64,000 nt of DNA from Leptolyngbya sp. BL0902 (lineage in GTDB: Bacteria; Cyanobacteriota; Cyanobacteriia; Phormidesmidales; Phormidesmidaceae), in NCBI RefSeq assembly GCF_016403105.1, contig NZ_CP046155.1:3315906-3379905 (forward strand), given 5' to 3'. Shown piece by piece: positions 27,261 to 36,185 of this stretch. Under the pieces are notes generated by a model. The model was not told where the DNA came from. It ran no database searches and saw only the letters and a program-made list of their open reading frames with translations. Position numbers and translations under genes: made by a program. The number at the start of each line of letters is the position of its first letter. Position 1 is the first letter of the stretch.

Positions 27261-27354
27261 CCCTCACCCTAAATCCCTCTCCCAATTTGGGAGAGGGACT
27301 TTGAAGGACGTTCCGGCCCCCCTTCCCATGGGGGAGAGGGGCTGGGGGTGAGGG
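27261..27354. repeat. Dispersed double-hairpin repeat, copy 2 (between gvpA and gvpC)
   Basis: A 94-bp element from CCCTCACCC to GGGTGAGGG with two strong hairpins (CCCTCTCCCAATTTGGGAGAGGG-type arms and CCCATGGGG-centred arms). It lies in the 296-nt gap between gvpA and the gvpC-like gene. A transcript crossing it would fold into a compact two-hairpin structure, which could reduce or protect gvpA mRNA relative to the downstream genes. Confidence 0.85.
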
Positions 27355-27487
27355 CAACCTATCCCTGCTTGCTGATTTCTGCCGTGAGGGGACAGAAATT
27401 TGTTGTCTTCTCAGGCGTCGGCTCCCTCAACCCCACCGGGTTGCCGAGGTCTGTTTTTGAATGTTTATCTCAAGGGAGAGCAGTCCT

Positions 27488-28780
27488 GTGGCAGCACTTT
27501 ATGAACAATGGCAAAACGCTCGCACCCTCCGTCAGCAGGAGGTGGCCGAGCGACGGGAGCAGGTGCAGGTCGAGTTAGAGGCTTGGCAAGATGACCGCCT
27601 CACCCAGGCCACGGAACTGCACCAGCACCTCTCGGATATGGCCGAAGCCCTGCGGATCGAGACCGCCGAGTGGCTGAACCAAACCACCGAAGACCGATTG
27701 GCCCAAATTCCGCCGCTCCGCCAAGCCCTCCAGCGCTACACCGAGGAGCTTCAGGCCGAAACCCAAGCCCTCTTGGCTGACCATCAGGCAGATCGCGAAC
27801 TGAGTGCGGCCATTACTCGGCAAAAATTAGCCCAGGATCGCCAAGACCTGAGCGACACCGTGGATGAACTGCGTCTGGATATTGCCCAGGATTTGCGCCA
27901 GATTCAGCAGGAAGTAGAGACCATCCAAAAGCAAACGGCGGTGGATCTGGCGGGCTATCGTCAAGATCAGGCCATGATGCGAGCCGAACTGCTGCCGGAA
28001 CTGGCGGATTACGTGGCCAACCTCAAGGCCGACGTGAGCCAAACCCTCGATGAGATTACCGTGGAGCGCCAGATTGCCGAAATTGAGCAACAGGAAAAGC
28101 GCCAGCAAGATCGCCAAGCTCTCACCGAGCGGGTGGAGGCCATGTTTGAGGAACTGGCCGGGTTTCGTCAACACCTCGCCGAACAACGTGCTGCCGTAAC
28201 CGAACAAGTGTGGGGCACCGGAGCGGTGCGCTACTCTCCCCCCAAGGTGCAGCAAGCCGCCCCTAGGGTAACGCCCAAGCCTGCACCCAAACCCGCCCCT
28301 AAACCTACGGCCACCGCCCGACCCGCCGCCGTGACCCGTCCTACCCGTCCCGTGGCCCCAGCCCGTCCGGTGGCAACGCCTAAAGCCGCACAACCCACCA
28401 TGACAAAAGCCGCTGTTCCCAGTCCGGCCCCCAGTCCGGCTCCTGTCGCGTCTGTGACCGCGCCCCAGGCCATTCCCCAACCCGTACCCCAGGCGGAACC
28501 CGTCGCCACGGTGATGCCCCCGGTTGAGGCCGCTGTGGCTGTGGTCGATGCTCCTGTGGCCGTGGCCGCGCCCCCCGTGGCCAAAGCCGATTCGCCTACC
28601 CTAGAAGAGGTGGTCTACAACTATCTGCACCTGGCCAATGGTGCCCGCATTAGCGAAATTGAAACCGAGCTTGGCATTACCCGATTCCAGGCCGTCGATG
28701 CCCTCCATGCCTTGATTCAAAAAGGTTTGATCGTTAAACAAGACCGCACCTATCTCGCGAAAGAGGAAGCGCTTCTGTGA
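27488..28780 (+). CDS. gvpC: GvpC-like gas vesicle protein with C-terminal winged-helix-like domain
   Basis: GvpC is the outer strengthening protein of cyanobacterial gas vesicles. Residues 1-245 are alpha-helical with GvpC-type repeats; the clearest unit is [20 protein letters not shown] followed by QRYTEEL, matching the FLxxT...R..Q...L..F...L pattern. The region ends [18 protein letters not shown], like the GvpC repeat end. Residues 246-368 are a Pro/Ala/Val-rich linker. Residues 369-430 ([11 protein letters not shown]...[24 protein letters not shown]...) form a winged-helix-like domain that also ends GvpN. GTG 27488 was chosen because AAGGGAG lies 9 nt upstream; ATG 27461 is the alternative. 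The stop overlaps gvpN (GTGA). The tail is not part of textbook GvpC. Confidence 0.85.
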   Translation: MAALYEQWQNARTLRQQEVAERREQVQVELEAWQDDRLTQATELHQHLSDMAEALRIETAEWLNQTTEDRLAQIPPLRQALQRYTEELQAETQALLADHQADRELSAAITRQKLAQDRQDLSDTVDELRLDIAQDLRQIQQEVETIQKQTAVDLAGYRQDQAMMRAELLPELADYVANLKADVSQTLDEITVERQIAEIEQQEKRQQDRQALTERVEAMFEELAGFRQHLAEQRAAVTEQVWGTGAVRYSPPKVQQAAPRVTPKPAPKPAPKPTATARPAAVTRPTRPVAPARPVATPKAAQPTMTKAAVPSPAPSPAPVASVTAPQAIPQPVPQAEPVATVMPPVEAAVAVVDAPVAVAAPPVAKADSPTLEEVVYNYLHLANGARISEIETELGITRFQAVDALHALIQKGLIVKQDRTYLAKEEALL

Positions 28781-31050
28781 ACACCGTCCTACAAGCCCGC
28801 CCCCGGAACTTTGTTTCGACCCCCACCCTAGAACGAACCGCCTTTCGCACCCTGCGCTACCTCAAGTCGGGGTATTCCGTTCACCTCAAAGGGCCAGCCG
28901 GAACGGGCAAAACCACCCTGGCCCTGCACCTGGCCGATCTCCTCGGTCGGCCCATCATGCTGCTGTTTGGCGATGATGAGTTCAAAACCTCCGACCTGAT
29001 CGGCAGTCAGTCGGGCTATACCCGCAAAAAGGTGGTGGATAACTACATCCACAGCGTCATGAAGGTGGAGGACGAACTGCGCCACAACTGGATTGACTCG
29101 CGCCTGACCCTGGCCTGCCGGGAGGGCTTCACTCTGGTCTACGACGAATTTAACCGTTCGCGCCCAGAGGTGAACAACGTCCTGCTGTCGGCCCTGGAGG
29201 AAAAGCTGCTGGTGCTGCCCCCCACCCAAAACCGCTCGGAATATATCCGGGTGAGCCCCCATTTTCGGGCCATTTTCACCTCCAACCCAGAGGAATACTG
29301 CGGCGTCCACGGCACCCAGGATGCCCTCCAGGATCGGCTGATTACCATCAACATGCCAGAGCCCGACGAACTGGCCCAGCAGCAAATTTTGACCCAAAAG
29401 GTGGGCCTCGACCCCATCGCGGCGACGCAAATTGTGCGTATCGTCAGGATGTTCCAGGCCGATGCCGCCCCGGATATGGTCTCCAGCCTGCGGCCCAGCT
29501 TGATGATCGCCACCATCTGCAACGATCACGGCATCATCCCCCTGGCGGAAAATCCCGACTTTCGGGATGTGTGCAGCGATATTCTGCTGACCCGCTCCAA
29601 GCACCCCCTCCCCGAAGCTACCCGCCGCCTGTGGGAATTATTCAACCAGTTTGTGGCCTCCCAAGTGGGCGTAGCGGAACAGTTGCAGGGTGGTCAGGCC
29701 CAGCGAATCGTCCGCCTCCACGGCGAAGACGACAGCGAGGATGTGCCTCCCGTCGATAATGCCGCCATCGAGGAGCCCCCTGTTCTTGAGGAGCCCCCTG
29801 TTGAAGACCCCGTTCTAGAAACGCCTGTCCTAGAAGAGACTCCTGTCGAAGAACCCGTTCTAGAAGAACCTGCCGTGGAAGAGGCTATCCTGGAAGAGCC
29901 TGTTCTGGAAGAGCCCATCCAAGAAGCACTGACCCAAGACGAACCTGTTTTGGAGGAGCCTGTCCTAGAAGCGCCTGTTCTAGAAGAACCCGTTCTAGAA
30001 ACAGCGGCACCCGTCCTAGAGGAAGCGGTTATCGAACCTGAACCCGCAACGGAAGAAGTAGTGGCGGTTGAGGCCGTTGCCCCTCCCCTCGAAGCCGTTC
30101 AGGAAATCCCTGCTTTTGAGGAAACGGTGGCTGGATCGGCTGTCCTTGAAGAACCTGCCCCTGAAGAATTGGCGGCTGAAGAACTGGCGGTTGAAGAACC
30201 TGCGGCTGAAACCTCTGATCTGACGGAACCCGTGGGTATGGAAATCCCGATCACGGAAGTCGCTCTAGAGGAACCCGCACTAGAGGAGGCCGTCCTAGAG
30301 GAAACCACCCTAGAGGAAGATGAGCCTATCGCCGCAGAAGCCACCTTAGAGGACGCGGTGATTGAAGAATTGGCTGTTTTCGAGTCGTCGATTCTCCAGG
30401 AAGAAGTGTTTTGGGATGAGTCTTCCCAGGAAGCGGTCTTTTTAGAGGACGAACCGTTCCTAGAGGAAGCCAGCCAAGAGCAGCCTGTTTTTGAAGAGCA
30501 GCCTTTCCCGGAGGATGAACCCCAAGAAAATCTGACCTTCACCGAAGCCGCGTTTCTAGAGGAACCCGCCCCCGCCGACGCGGATTTGATTCCACAAAGC
30601 CTTGACGAAGGAATGGGTGAGACCATCGCCGCCGATGACGCCTCTGCGTCCTTCGCTACCGGGGAGACCGTGGTTGATACGATTTCTTTAGCCACCCAAG
30701 AAACCTTCGTTGCGGCTCCTGTCGTCACCGTCGCGGCGGCTGAACCCGAAGCCTTTGCTCCGGTGATGGTGGATAGTCCGGCGAATGGGAACGGGTTGGC
30801 CAATGGGAATGGTGCGGCAACGCAACCCTCACCCCCAACCGAGAGCCCGATTGAAGAGCGGATTTTCAACTTTTTGGATACTGTAGGGTCAGCCTCCTTT
30901 TCTCGCATTGAAACCGACCTGGGCCTAACCCGGTTCCAGGTGGTGAATGCCCTCAAGTCCTTGCTGGATCAAGGGCTAATTGAGAAAGGGGCAGATGGTC
31001 AACGGCCATCGGTCTACCAAATTCGCGCTGAATATCAGGAACTTCTGTGA
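28777..31050 (+). CDS. gvpN: GvpN AAA+ ATPase with long acidic repeat tail and C-terminal winged-helix-like domain
   Basis: GvpN is a MoxR-type AAA+ ATPase needed for full gas vesicle growth. Residues 1-310 match GvpN closely: [19 protein letters not shown], Walker [11 protein letters not shown] (39-48), [10 protein letters not shown], Walker B LVYDEF (about 120-125) and sensor [18 protein letters not shown]. The protein then continues for about 450 residues beyond the domain. Residues ~318-688 are extremely acidic with EEPVLEE/LEEPV repeats, and residues 689-757 match the GvpC C-terminal domain ([20 protein letters not shown]). Total length 757 is far above a bare GvpN. Starts with GTG overlapping gvpC and overlaps gvpJ, both as GTGA. 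Confidence 0.93.
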   Translation: MNTVLQARPRNFVSTPTLERTAFRTLRYLKSGYSVHLKGPAGTGKTTLALHLADLLGRPIMLLFGDDEFKTSDLIGSQSGYTRKKVVDNYIHSVMKVEDELRHNWIDSRLTLACREGFTLVYDEFNRSRPEVNNVLLSALEEKLLVLPPTQNRSEYIRVSPHFRAIFTSNPEEYCGVHGTQDALQDRLITINMPEPDELAQQQILTQKVGLDPIAATQIVRIVRMFQADAAPDMVSSLRPSLMIATICNDHGIIPLAENPDFRDVCSDILLTRSKHPLPEATRRLWELFNQFVASQVGVAEQLQGGQAQRIVRLHGEDDSEDVPPVDNAAIEEPPVLEEPPVEDPVLETPVLEETPVEEPVLEEPAVEEAILEEPVLEEPIQEALTQDEPVLEEPVLEAPVLEEPVLETAAPVLEEAVIEPEPATEEVVAVEAVAPPLEAVQEIPAFEETVAGSAVLEEPAPEELAAEELAVEEPAAETSDLTEPVGMEIPITEVALEEPALEEAVLEETTLEEDEPIAAEATLEDAVIEELAVFESSILQEEVFWDESSQEAVFLEDEPFLEEASQEQPVFEEQPFPEDEPQENLTFTEAAFLEEPAPADADLIPQSLDEGMGETIAADDASASFATGETVVDTISLATQETFVAAPVVTVAAAEPEAFAPVMVDSPANGNGLANGNGAATQPSPPTESPIEERIFNFLDTVGSASFSRIETDLGLTRFQVVNALKSLLDQGLIEKGADGQRPSVYQIRAEYQELL

Positions 31051-31415
31051 CTACCCCTGCCCCTCGTCCCCAAGCTGCCCGCATCACCACCGCTACCCAA
31101 AGCTCGTCCCTGGTGGATGTGCTAGAGCGGGTGCTCGATAAGGGCATTGTCATCGCAGGCGATATCTCCATCTCCGTGGGGTCTACGGAACTGCTGAGCA
31201 TCCGCATTCGCCTGCTGATTTCTTCGGTGGATAAGGCCCGCGAAATCGGCATCAACTGGTGGGAGACCGACCCCTACCTCAGCAGCCGCGCCCAGGAATT
31301 AATGCAGACTAATCAGCAACTTTTAGATCGCATTGAAGGACTAGAGCGCGAACTGCGATCCTTGCGCTCCGCCGAGCCGTCCACCCCTTCGCCCAACGAG
31401 GGGCCAACCAACTAG
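31047..31415 (+). CDS. gvpJ: Gas vesicle protein GvpJ
   Basis: 122-residue GvpA-family minor protein: [20 protein letters not shown] then [20 protein letters not shown], the GvpA core with changes typical of GvpJ. It is followed by a helical, Gln/Glu-rich C-terminal tail ([22 protein letters not shown]) absent from GvpA. GvpJ is thought to nucleate or cap vesicles. GTG start at 31047 overlaps the gvpN stop. The cluster ends here; gvpK, F, G, L, V and W are not in the window and must lie elsewhere if vesicles are made. Confidence 0.93.
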   Translation: MTTPAPRPQAARITTATQSSSLVDVLERVLDKGIVIAGDISISVGSTELLSIRIRLLISSVDKAREIGINWWETDPYLSSRAQELMQTNQQLLDRIEGLERELRSLRSAEPSTPSPNEGPTN

Positions 31416-31421
31416 ATCCTA

Positions 31422-32546
31422 TTAACCACGTAAAGCCTGATCTAAGTCAGCCATCAAGTCTTGGGGATGCTCCAGGCCAATGGAAAGGCGCAGCAAATTG
31501 ACGGGCGTCTGGCTACCCGGTGCCTCGATGGAAGCCCGGTGTTCTAAGGTGCTGTGGGGGCCACCAAAACTTGTGGCGCGGACAAAAAGCTGGGTCTTGG
31601 CTGTCACAGCAAGGGCCGCTGCCTGTCCTCCGCTTACCAAAATAGACAGCACCCCGCCATAGCCGCCTGTCATTTGTCGCTGGGCAATGCTGTGACCGGG
31701 ATGATCTGCTAGTCCCGGATAGAGCACCCGATCAATAGCGGGGTGATTGGCTAGCCATTGGGCCAAAGTTAAAGCTGACTGGCTTTGGGCCTGCACCCGG
31801 AGCGCTAGGGTAGACAGCCCGCGCAGGGTCAGCCAGCAGTCGAAGGGAGAGGGAATTGCACCGCCCACCCCTTGGATTAGCCGCAGTTGGTCGAACAGTG
31901 GATTAGGATCCTTGGTAATCACAGCGCCACCAATGACATCGCTATGGCCTGCCAAATATTTAGTCGTGGCGTGGATGACGAAGTCTGCGCCATGCTCTAA
32001 GGGCTGTTGCAGGACTGGGGACGGAATCGTGCTGTCGCAAGCGAGATAGGCGTTTGCCTGATGGGCTAGGTCGGCCACGGCCTGAATATCCGTCACAGCC
32101 AATTGGGGGTTGGACGGTGTTTCTACCAAAATGAGGCGGGTATTGGCCTGGATAGCTGCCGCCACCGCTGCCAGATCTGTCGTATCTACCAAGGTGTATT
32201 GCAATCCCCAAGGAGCCAGGATTTTGGCCAAAATTTCTTGAATGCCAAAGTAGACATTTTGGGGAGCCACCACGTGATCCCCAGCCCTAAGCGCTTGCAG
32301 CAGCGTAAAGGTAGCGGCTGACCCCGACCCAAACACGGCGGCATCACATCCCAACTCTAGTTTTGCCAAAGCTGTTTCCAACATCTGACGGTTAGGATTG
32401 CCACTGCGCCCGTAGACATACCCATGGGGGTAGGAGCCATCTACCCCTCGCTCGAAGGTAGTGGAGAGGTGGATGGGGGATACTAACGCTCCCGTAGCGG
32501 GGTCAATCGCCCTGCCGCTATGAACAAGCTCTGTCTCAAAATGCAT
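31422..32546 (-). CDS. Trans-sulfuration PLP enzyme (cystathionine gamma-synthase-like)
   Basis: 374 residues of the Cys/Met metabolism PLP family. Visible are YGRSGNPNRQMLE, GSGSAATF, the cofactor lysine in HATTKYLAGHSD, and the C-terminal RLSIGLEHPQDLMADLD. Members include cystathionine gamma-synthase, cystathionine beta- or gamma-lyase and O-acetylhomoserine sulfhydrylase; motif reading cannot separate them reliably. Start ATG 32546 (MHFETELVHSG) fits family N-termini. It converges on gvpJ, with only 6 nt between stops. Confidence 0.88.
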   Translation of the reverse strand: MHFETELVHSGRAIDPATGALVSPIHLSTTFERGVDGSYPHGYVYGRSGNPNRQMLETALAKLELGCDAAVFGSGSAATFTLLQALRAGDHVVAPQNVYFGIQEILAKILAPWGLQYTLVDTTDLAAVAAAIQANTRLILVETPSNPQLAVTDIQAVADLAHQANAYLACDSTIPSPVLQQPLEHGADFVIHATTKYLAGHSDVIGGAVITKDPNPLFDQLRLIQGVGGAIPSPFDCWLTLRGLSTLALRVQAQSQSALTLAQWLANHPAIDRVLYPGLADHPGHSIAQRQMTGGYGGVLSILVSGGQAAALAVTAKTQLFVRATSFGGPHSTLEHRASIEAPGSQTPVNLLRLSIGLEHPQDLMADLDQALRG

Positions 32547-32570
32547 AGTTGACCTACAAATCAATATACG

Positions 32571-32599
32571 AAAAAGCCCTGTCTCTATGGCAGGGCTTT
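32571..32599 (-). terminator. Rho-independent terminator of the first porin gene
   Basis: On the minus strand AAAGCCCTG...CAGGGCTTT forms a 9-bp stem and runs into TTTTT, 36 nt after the porin stop codon at 32635. Confidence 0.8.
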
Positions 32600-32634
32600 C
32601 AATCTATCGCTGACTAGCTTAGAGCCAAGTCAAC

Positions 32635-34086
32635 CTAGAAGCGGAAGGTGGTACGGATGACACCCCAGAGACCACGGCTATCAATACCAGCGATGTTAGC
32701 ATCGCCAGCGATCAGCGCGGGGGTAACGGTCAGGAACTGGTTGAAGGGAATTTCGTAGTAACCTTCAATGATCCAGGGATTGGAGGTACCGATCACTTGA
32801 GGCAGTTGACCACCGTAAACACCCAGCTGAGACCCTTCGAGGAAGAGGTCGTTCAGCCCAGCGCCAGCCGTCCAGCTGAAGTCATCGCCACCGTTGAAGT
32901 CTTGCCAAGCGGCATGGCCACCCACGAAGAAGCGACCGAAGTCGAAGCTAACCAGACCAGCGTAGGTATTGGTGTAGCCAACGTTTCCACCAACAAACTG
33001 AGAGGACAGGTTGTTCCGCATGTAGGTCAGAGCCGCGTTGAAGGGGCCTTCGGGGACGAAGTTCAACTGGGCAATGATGCTTTGGCTACCGGAGTTAAAC
33101 ACGCCGATGGCGGGGTTATTGGAGGCAGGGCCAGAGCTATAGCCCAAATCCAGGACAACGCTATCGGTGAAGGCAATGTTGACGCCTGCACCAGGACCAG
33201 CAGCAGAGCTACCGCCAAAGTCGTAGAATTGAGGACCACTAGCATCGGCAACACCGGGGCCATCGAAGGGAACGATGGTGCTCGTCACCCAATCATCACC
33301 AGACAAACCACGCGCGGCTAGGGTCACGTCTACCCGGTTGCCGAGGGGGAAGCTGTAGAAGAAGTCGTCAACGGTGACATCGTAGTTGCCATCACCACCA
33401 CTGTTAGCCAGACCTTGGAATCCAGCCAGGGCGTTGTTGCCAGCGCCGCTTTGCAGACGAATCCGCAGACGGTCGTTTCCGGTGAAGCTAGAGTCAAAGT
33501 TCAGGCGAGCCCGACCTTCAAAGCTGAAGCTGTCTTCCACACCAGGGGCATTCACGCTGTTGAAGGGCGCGATGATGGTGCCATCGGCTTGACCGCGCAG
33601 TTTGGTGGTGGTGGAGAACTGCTGGGCACGGAGGGTAGCGGTTTCAGCTTCCAGAGCATCCACGCGACCGCGCAGGGTAGCCAGTTCAGCTTGGAATTCT
33701 TCTTGCAGACGACGGATAGCCGCCAGTTCTTCGGGAGGAATGCCGGACTGGGAAATCAGCACCGCCATCACATCCAAACAGGCGTTCAGACCAGCGGCAA
33801 ACTCGAAACGAGTCAGGCTGCGGTTGCCTTGGAAGGTGCGGTTGGGGTAGCCCTGAATACAGCCGTAGTTTTCGACCAAGCTTTGCAGCGCTTGGAAGGC
33901 CCAGTCGGAGGGGGACACATCGGTCAGTTCAGAGACGCTGGTGATTTGAGCCAGTTGGACGGGCTCGGCACTGAAGTTGACGTTCATGCTGGGGGCCGAC
34001 TCAGCCGCCACAGCAACGCTAGACACGGCAAATGCTGCACCCGCAGCAGGAGCGGCTAGCAAAGCTTTCCAAAGTAGTTTAGACAT
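32635..34086 (-). CDS. SLH/OprB-type outer membrane porin (Som-like)
   Basis: A 483-residue cyanobacterial porin. It has a signal peptide (MSKLLWKALLAAPAAGAAFA), then an SLH domain at about residues 50-115 (ELTDVSPSDWAFQALQSLVE, NRSLTRFEFAAGLNACLD) that binds peptidoglycan. A short coiled coil follows (about 125-160, ELAAIRRLQEEFQAELATLR), then a beta-barrel ending in Phe (VIRTTFRF), the outer-membrane sorting signal. ATG 34086 follows GAGGAG by 10 nt. The first ~165 codons are almost identical to the neighbouring porin, while the barrel has diverged. Such channels pass small solutes and ions. Confidence 0.95.
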   Translation of the reverse strand: MSKLLWKALLAAPAAGAAFAVSSVAVAAESAPSMNVNFSAEPVQLAQITSVSELTDVSPSDWAFQALQSLVENYGCIQGYPNRTFQGNRSLTRFEFAAGLNACLDVMAVLISQSGIPPEELAAIRRLQEEFQAELATLRGRVDALEAETATLRAQQFSTTTKLRGQADGTIIAPFNSVNAPGVEDSFSFEGRARLNFDSSFTGNDRLRIRLQSGAGNNALAGFQGLANSGGDGNYDVTVDDFFYSFPLGNRVDVTLAARGLSGDDWVTSTIVPFDGPGVADASGPQFYDFGGSSAAGPGAGVNIAFTDSVVLDLGYSSGPASNNPAIGVFNSGSQSIIAQLNFVPEGPFNAALTYMRNNLSSQFVGGNVGYTNTYAGLVSFDFGRFFVGGHAAWQDFNGGDDFSWTAGAGLNDLFLEGSQLGVYGGQLPQVIGTSNPWIIEGYYEIPFNQFLTVTPALIAGDANIAGIDSRGLWGVIRTTFRF

Positions 34087-34096
34087 TCGGTTATCT

Positions 34097-34106
34097 CTCC
34101 TCACAC
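34097..34106 (-). promoter_or_regulatory. Ribosome-binding site complementary to Yfr1 motif (porin 1)
   Basis: The mRNA reads GUGUGAGGAG about 10 nt before the start codon. It is an exact complement of 10 nt of the conserved unpaired motif ACUCCUCACAC of the cyanobacterial sRNA Yfr1, and it includes the Shine-Dalgarno GAGGAG. Yfr1 is reported to repress som porins in Prochlorococcus, so base-pairing control here is a reasonable inference. Confidence 0.6.
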
Positions 34107-34471
34107 CTTTCAAGAAGGCTATAGTTTCAGTTATCCAGGGAACAGGCCGTTTTTTCGCTGGCGAACTATTGTGATAAACAGCATCGAGTCGGCCAGAAGG
34201 CCAAAGCGACGTATTGATCACGTCTAATCTAACAGATATCCCTCACCGCGACTAGATCAAAATCTACTTCTTGGTGAGACATACGCCTGAGACGTGCTGT
34301 TTTTGGAGAAGTTCCCGGTTCTGGGAGGACTTAGGCTAAATTCCTGAAAAATTGGGGAGATCGAGGTTTTTGAGATTCCCTTGGCTTTCGACAAAGCCAG
34401 GGGAATCTTCGTGGGAAGGGGCTAGAGTCTAGCCCTAACCCCTCCAGCCATGGGACGAGGGATTCCTCAAC
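34107..34471. other. Intergenic region between tandem porins with a strong stem-loop
   Basis: Holds the promoter side of porin 1 and the 3' side of porin 2. A 15-bp inverted repeat with one G-T pair (GATTCCCTTGGCTTT / AAAGCCAGGGGAATC, 34374-34407) lies 65 nt after the porin 2 stop. It may terminate porin 2 transcription, though no T tract follows. Confidence 0.5.
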
Positions 34472-35965
34472 CTAGAAGCGGAAGGTGGTGCGGATAACGC
34501 CCCACAGCCCCCGGTCGTCTCCAGCCGCTACGGGGTTTGCATCCCCATAGATGATGGCGGGGGTAATGGTCAGGAATTGGCTGACGGGAAGTTGGTAGTA
34601 GCCTTCCACCAGCCAGGGGTTGCCAGTGTAGCCGCGCATTTGAGGCAGTTGACCACCGTACACGCCAAGTTGGGATCCTTCGATGAAGAGATCGTTGAAG
34701 CCGCCACCAGCGGTCCAGTTAAAGTCGTCTCCACCCTGGAAGTCTTGGAAGGCCCCATGGCCACCCACAAAGAAGCTGCCAAAGTCGAAGCTGACCAGCC
34801 CTGCGTAGGTGTTGGTTTTACCCCCTGGTGCCCCGATGCCCGTGTTGTCGAGGGCAAAGGTGGAAGAACGGTTGTTCATCATGTAGACCAACGCGGCGTT
34901 GAAGGGGCCTTCGGGAATGAAGTTCAACTGAGCAATGATGCTTTGGGGGGTGCGAGAGTCAAAGACACCAACGGCAGGACTTCCGGCGTTACCGTAGGCC
35001 GAGCTGTAGCCCAAATCCAGCACAATGCTATCGGTGAAGGAAATGTTGACGCCACCACCCACGGCGTTGGAGGTGATGCCGCCCCGGTCATAAAATTGGG
35101 GGCCGCTGGCATCGGCGACGGCGGGGCCATCGTAGGGAACGATGGTGCTCGTCACCCAGTCATTACCCTGCATCCCACGAGCAGCTAGGGTAGCGGTGAT
35201 GCGGTTGGTGACAGGGAAGCGGTAGAAGAAGTCATCAACGATAACGTCAAAGGAGGTTCCGGTGACGGTGCCGCTGGAGTTGGCCAATCCACCGAAGGCG
35301 GGGTTGAGGGCGCTGTTGCCGCTGGATGACTGGAGGCGGATCCGCAGGCGATCCTGCCCGGTGAAGCTGGAGTCAAAGTTCAGGCGAGCCCGACCTTCAA
35401 AGCTGAAGCTGTCTTGCACGCTCGGAACTTCCATGCTGTCGAAGGGCACGATGAGTTGACCATCGGCCTGCCCCCGCAGTTTGGTGGTGGTGGAGAACTG
35501 CTGGGCACGGAGGGTAGCGGTTTCAGCTTCCAGGGCATCCACACGACCGCGCAGGGTAGCCAGTTCAGCTTGGAATTCTTCTTGCAGACGACGGATGGCC
35601 GCCAGTTCTTCGGGAGGAATGCCGGACTGGGAAATCAGCACCGCCATCACATCCAAACAGGCGTTCAGACCAGCGGCAAACTCGAAACGAGTCAGGCTGC
35701 GGTTGCCTTGGAAGGTGCGGTTGGGGTAGCCCTGAATACAGCCGTAGTTTTCGACCAAGCTTTGCAGCGCTTGGAAGGCCCAGTCGGAGGGGGACACATC
35801 GGTCAGTTCAGAGACGCTGGTGATTTGAGCCAGTTGGATGGGCTCAGCCTGAACGCTTAGGTTCAGGTTAGGGGCAGTCTCAGCGGCAACGGCAACGCTA
35901 GACACAGCGAAAGCAGCACCCGCAGCGGGAGCAGCTAGCAAAGCTTTCCACAGAAGTTTAGACAT
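34472..35965 (-). CDS. SLH/OprB-type outer membrane porin (Som-like), tandem paralogue
   Basis: 497 residues with the same layout as the porin at 32635-34086: signal peptide, SLH domain, short coiled coil, barrel ending in VIRTTFRF. From the Yfr1-complementary leader to about residue 165 the two genes are nearly the same at DNA level. The barrel halves differ by substitutions and loop indels (for example the inserted GIGAPGGKTNTYAGL loop). This points to gene duplication followed by conversion of the 5' part. ATG 35965 has GAGGAG 10 nt upstream. Confidence 0.95.
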   Translation of the reverse strand: MSKLLWKALLAAPAAGAAFAVSSVAVAAETAPNLNLSVQAEPIQLAQITSVSELTDVSPSDWAFQALQSLVENYGCIQGYPNRTFQGNRSLTRFEFAAGLNACLDVMAVLISQSGIPPEELAAIRRLQEEFQAELATLRGRVDALEAETATLRAQQFSTTTKLRGQADGQLIVPFDSMEVPSVQDSFSFEGRARLNFDSSFTGQDRLRIRLQSSSGNSALNPAFGGLANSSGTVTGTSFDVIVDDFFYRFPVTNRITATLAARGMQGNDWVTSTIVPYDGPAVADASGPQFYDRGGITSNAVGGGVNISFTDSIVLDLGYSSAYGNAGSPAVGVFDSRTPQSIIAQLNFIPEGPFNAALVYMMNNRSSTFALDNTGIGAPGGKTNTYAGLVSFDFGSFFVGGHGAFQDFQGGDDFNWTAGGGFNDLFIEGSQLGVYGGQLPQMRGYTGNPWLVEGYYQLPVSQFLTITPAIIYGDANPVAAGDDRGLWGVIRTTFRF

Positions 35966-35989
35966 TCGGTTATCTCTCCTCACACCCTC
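35472..35989. repeat. Near-identical 5' segment shared with the porin at 33593-34110
   Basis: About 515 bp (leader, signal peptide, SLH domain, coiled coil) match 33593-34110 almost base for base, with clustered differences only around the signal-peptide cleavage region and first mature residues. The sequence similarity falls sharply downstream in the barrel, as expected after gene conversion. Confidence 0.85.
35976..35985 (-). promoter_or_regulatory. Ribosome-binding site complementary to Yfr1 motif (porin 2)
   Basis: Same GUGUGAGGAG element as at 34097-34106, again placed over the Shine-Dalgarno of the porin mRNA. Both paralogues would respond to the same sRNA. Confidence 0.6.
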
Positions 35990-36126
35990 AGAGTTGAAGG
36001 TTGGTTGAATGGATTTTCGGGGCTAGACGGGGACAATGTCCCAGGACGTCTTGCTCCTACACACAACGGCTACAGAGCCTATACTCCGTAGCCGATGGCA
36101 TCCTATCAAGTTTTGGAGGAGAGTAA

Positions 36127-36165
36127 CCTCAAAGACAGATTAATCTTTGTCTATTCTGAGGTTAA
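36127..36165. terminator. Stem-loop downstream of the fasciclin gene
   Basis: AACCTCA (36127-36133) pairs with TGAGGTT (36159-36165), with an inner AGACA/TGTCT stem. It lies about 20 nt after the stop of the minus-strand fasciclin gene and upstream of porin 2. No T run follows on the minus strand, so terminator strength is uncertain. Confidence 0.4.
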
Positions 36166-36185
36166 AAATCCCTATCGTTGCCGCC

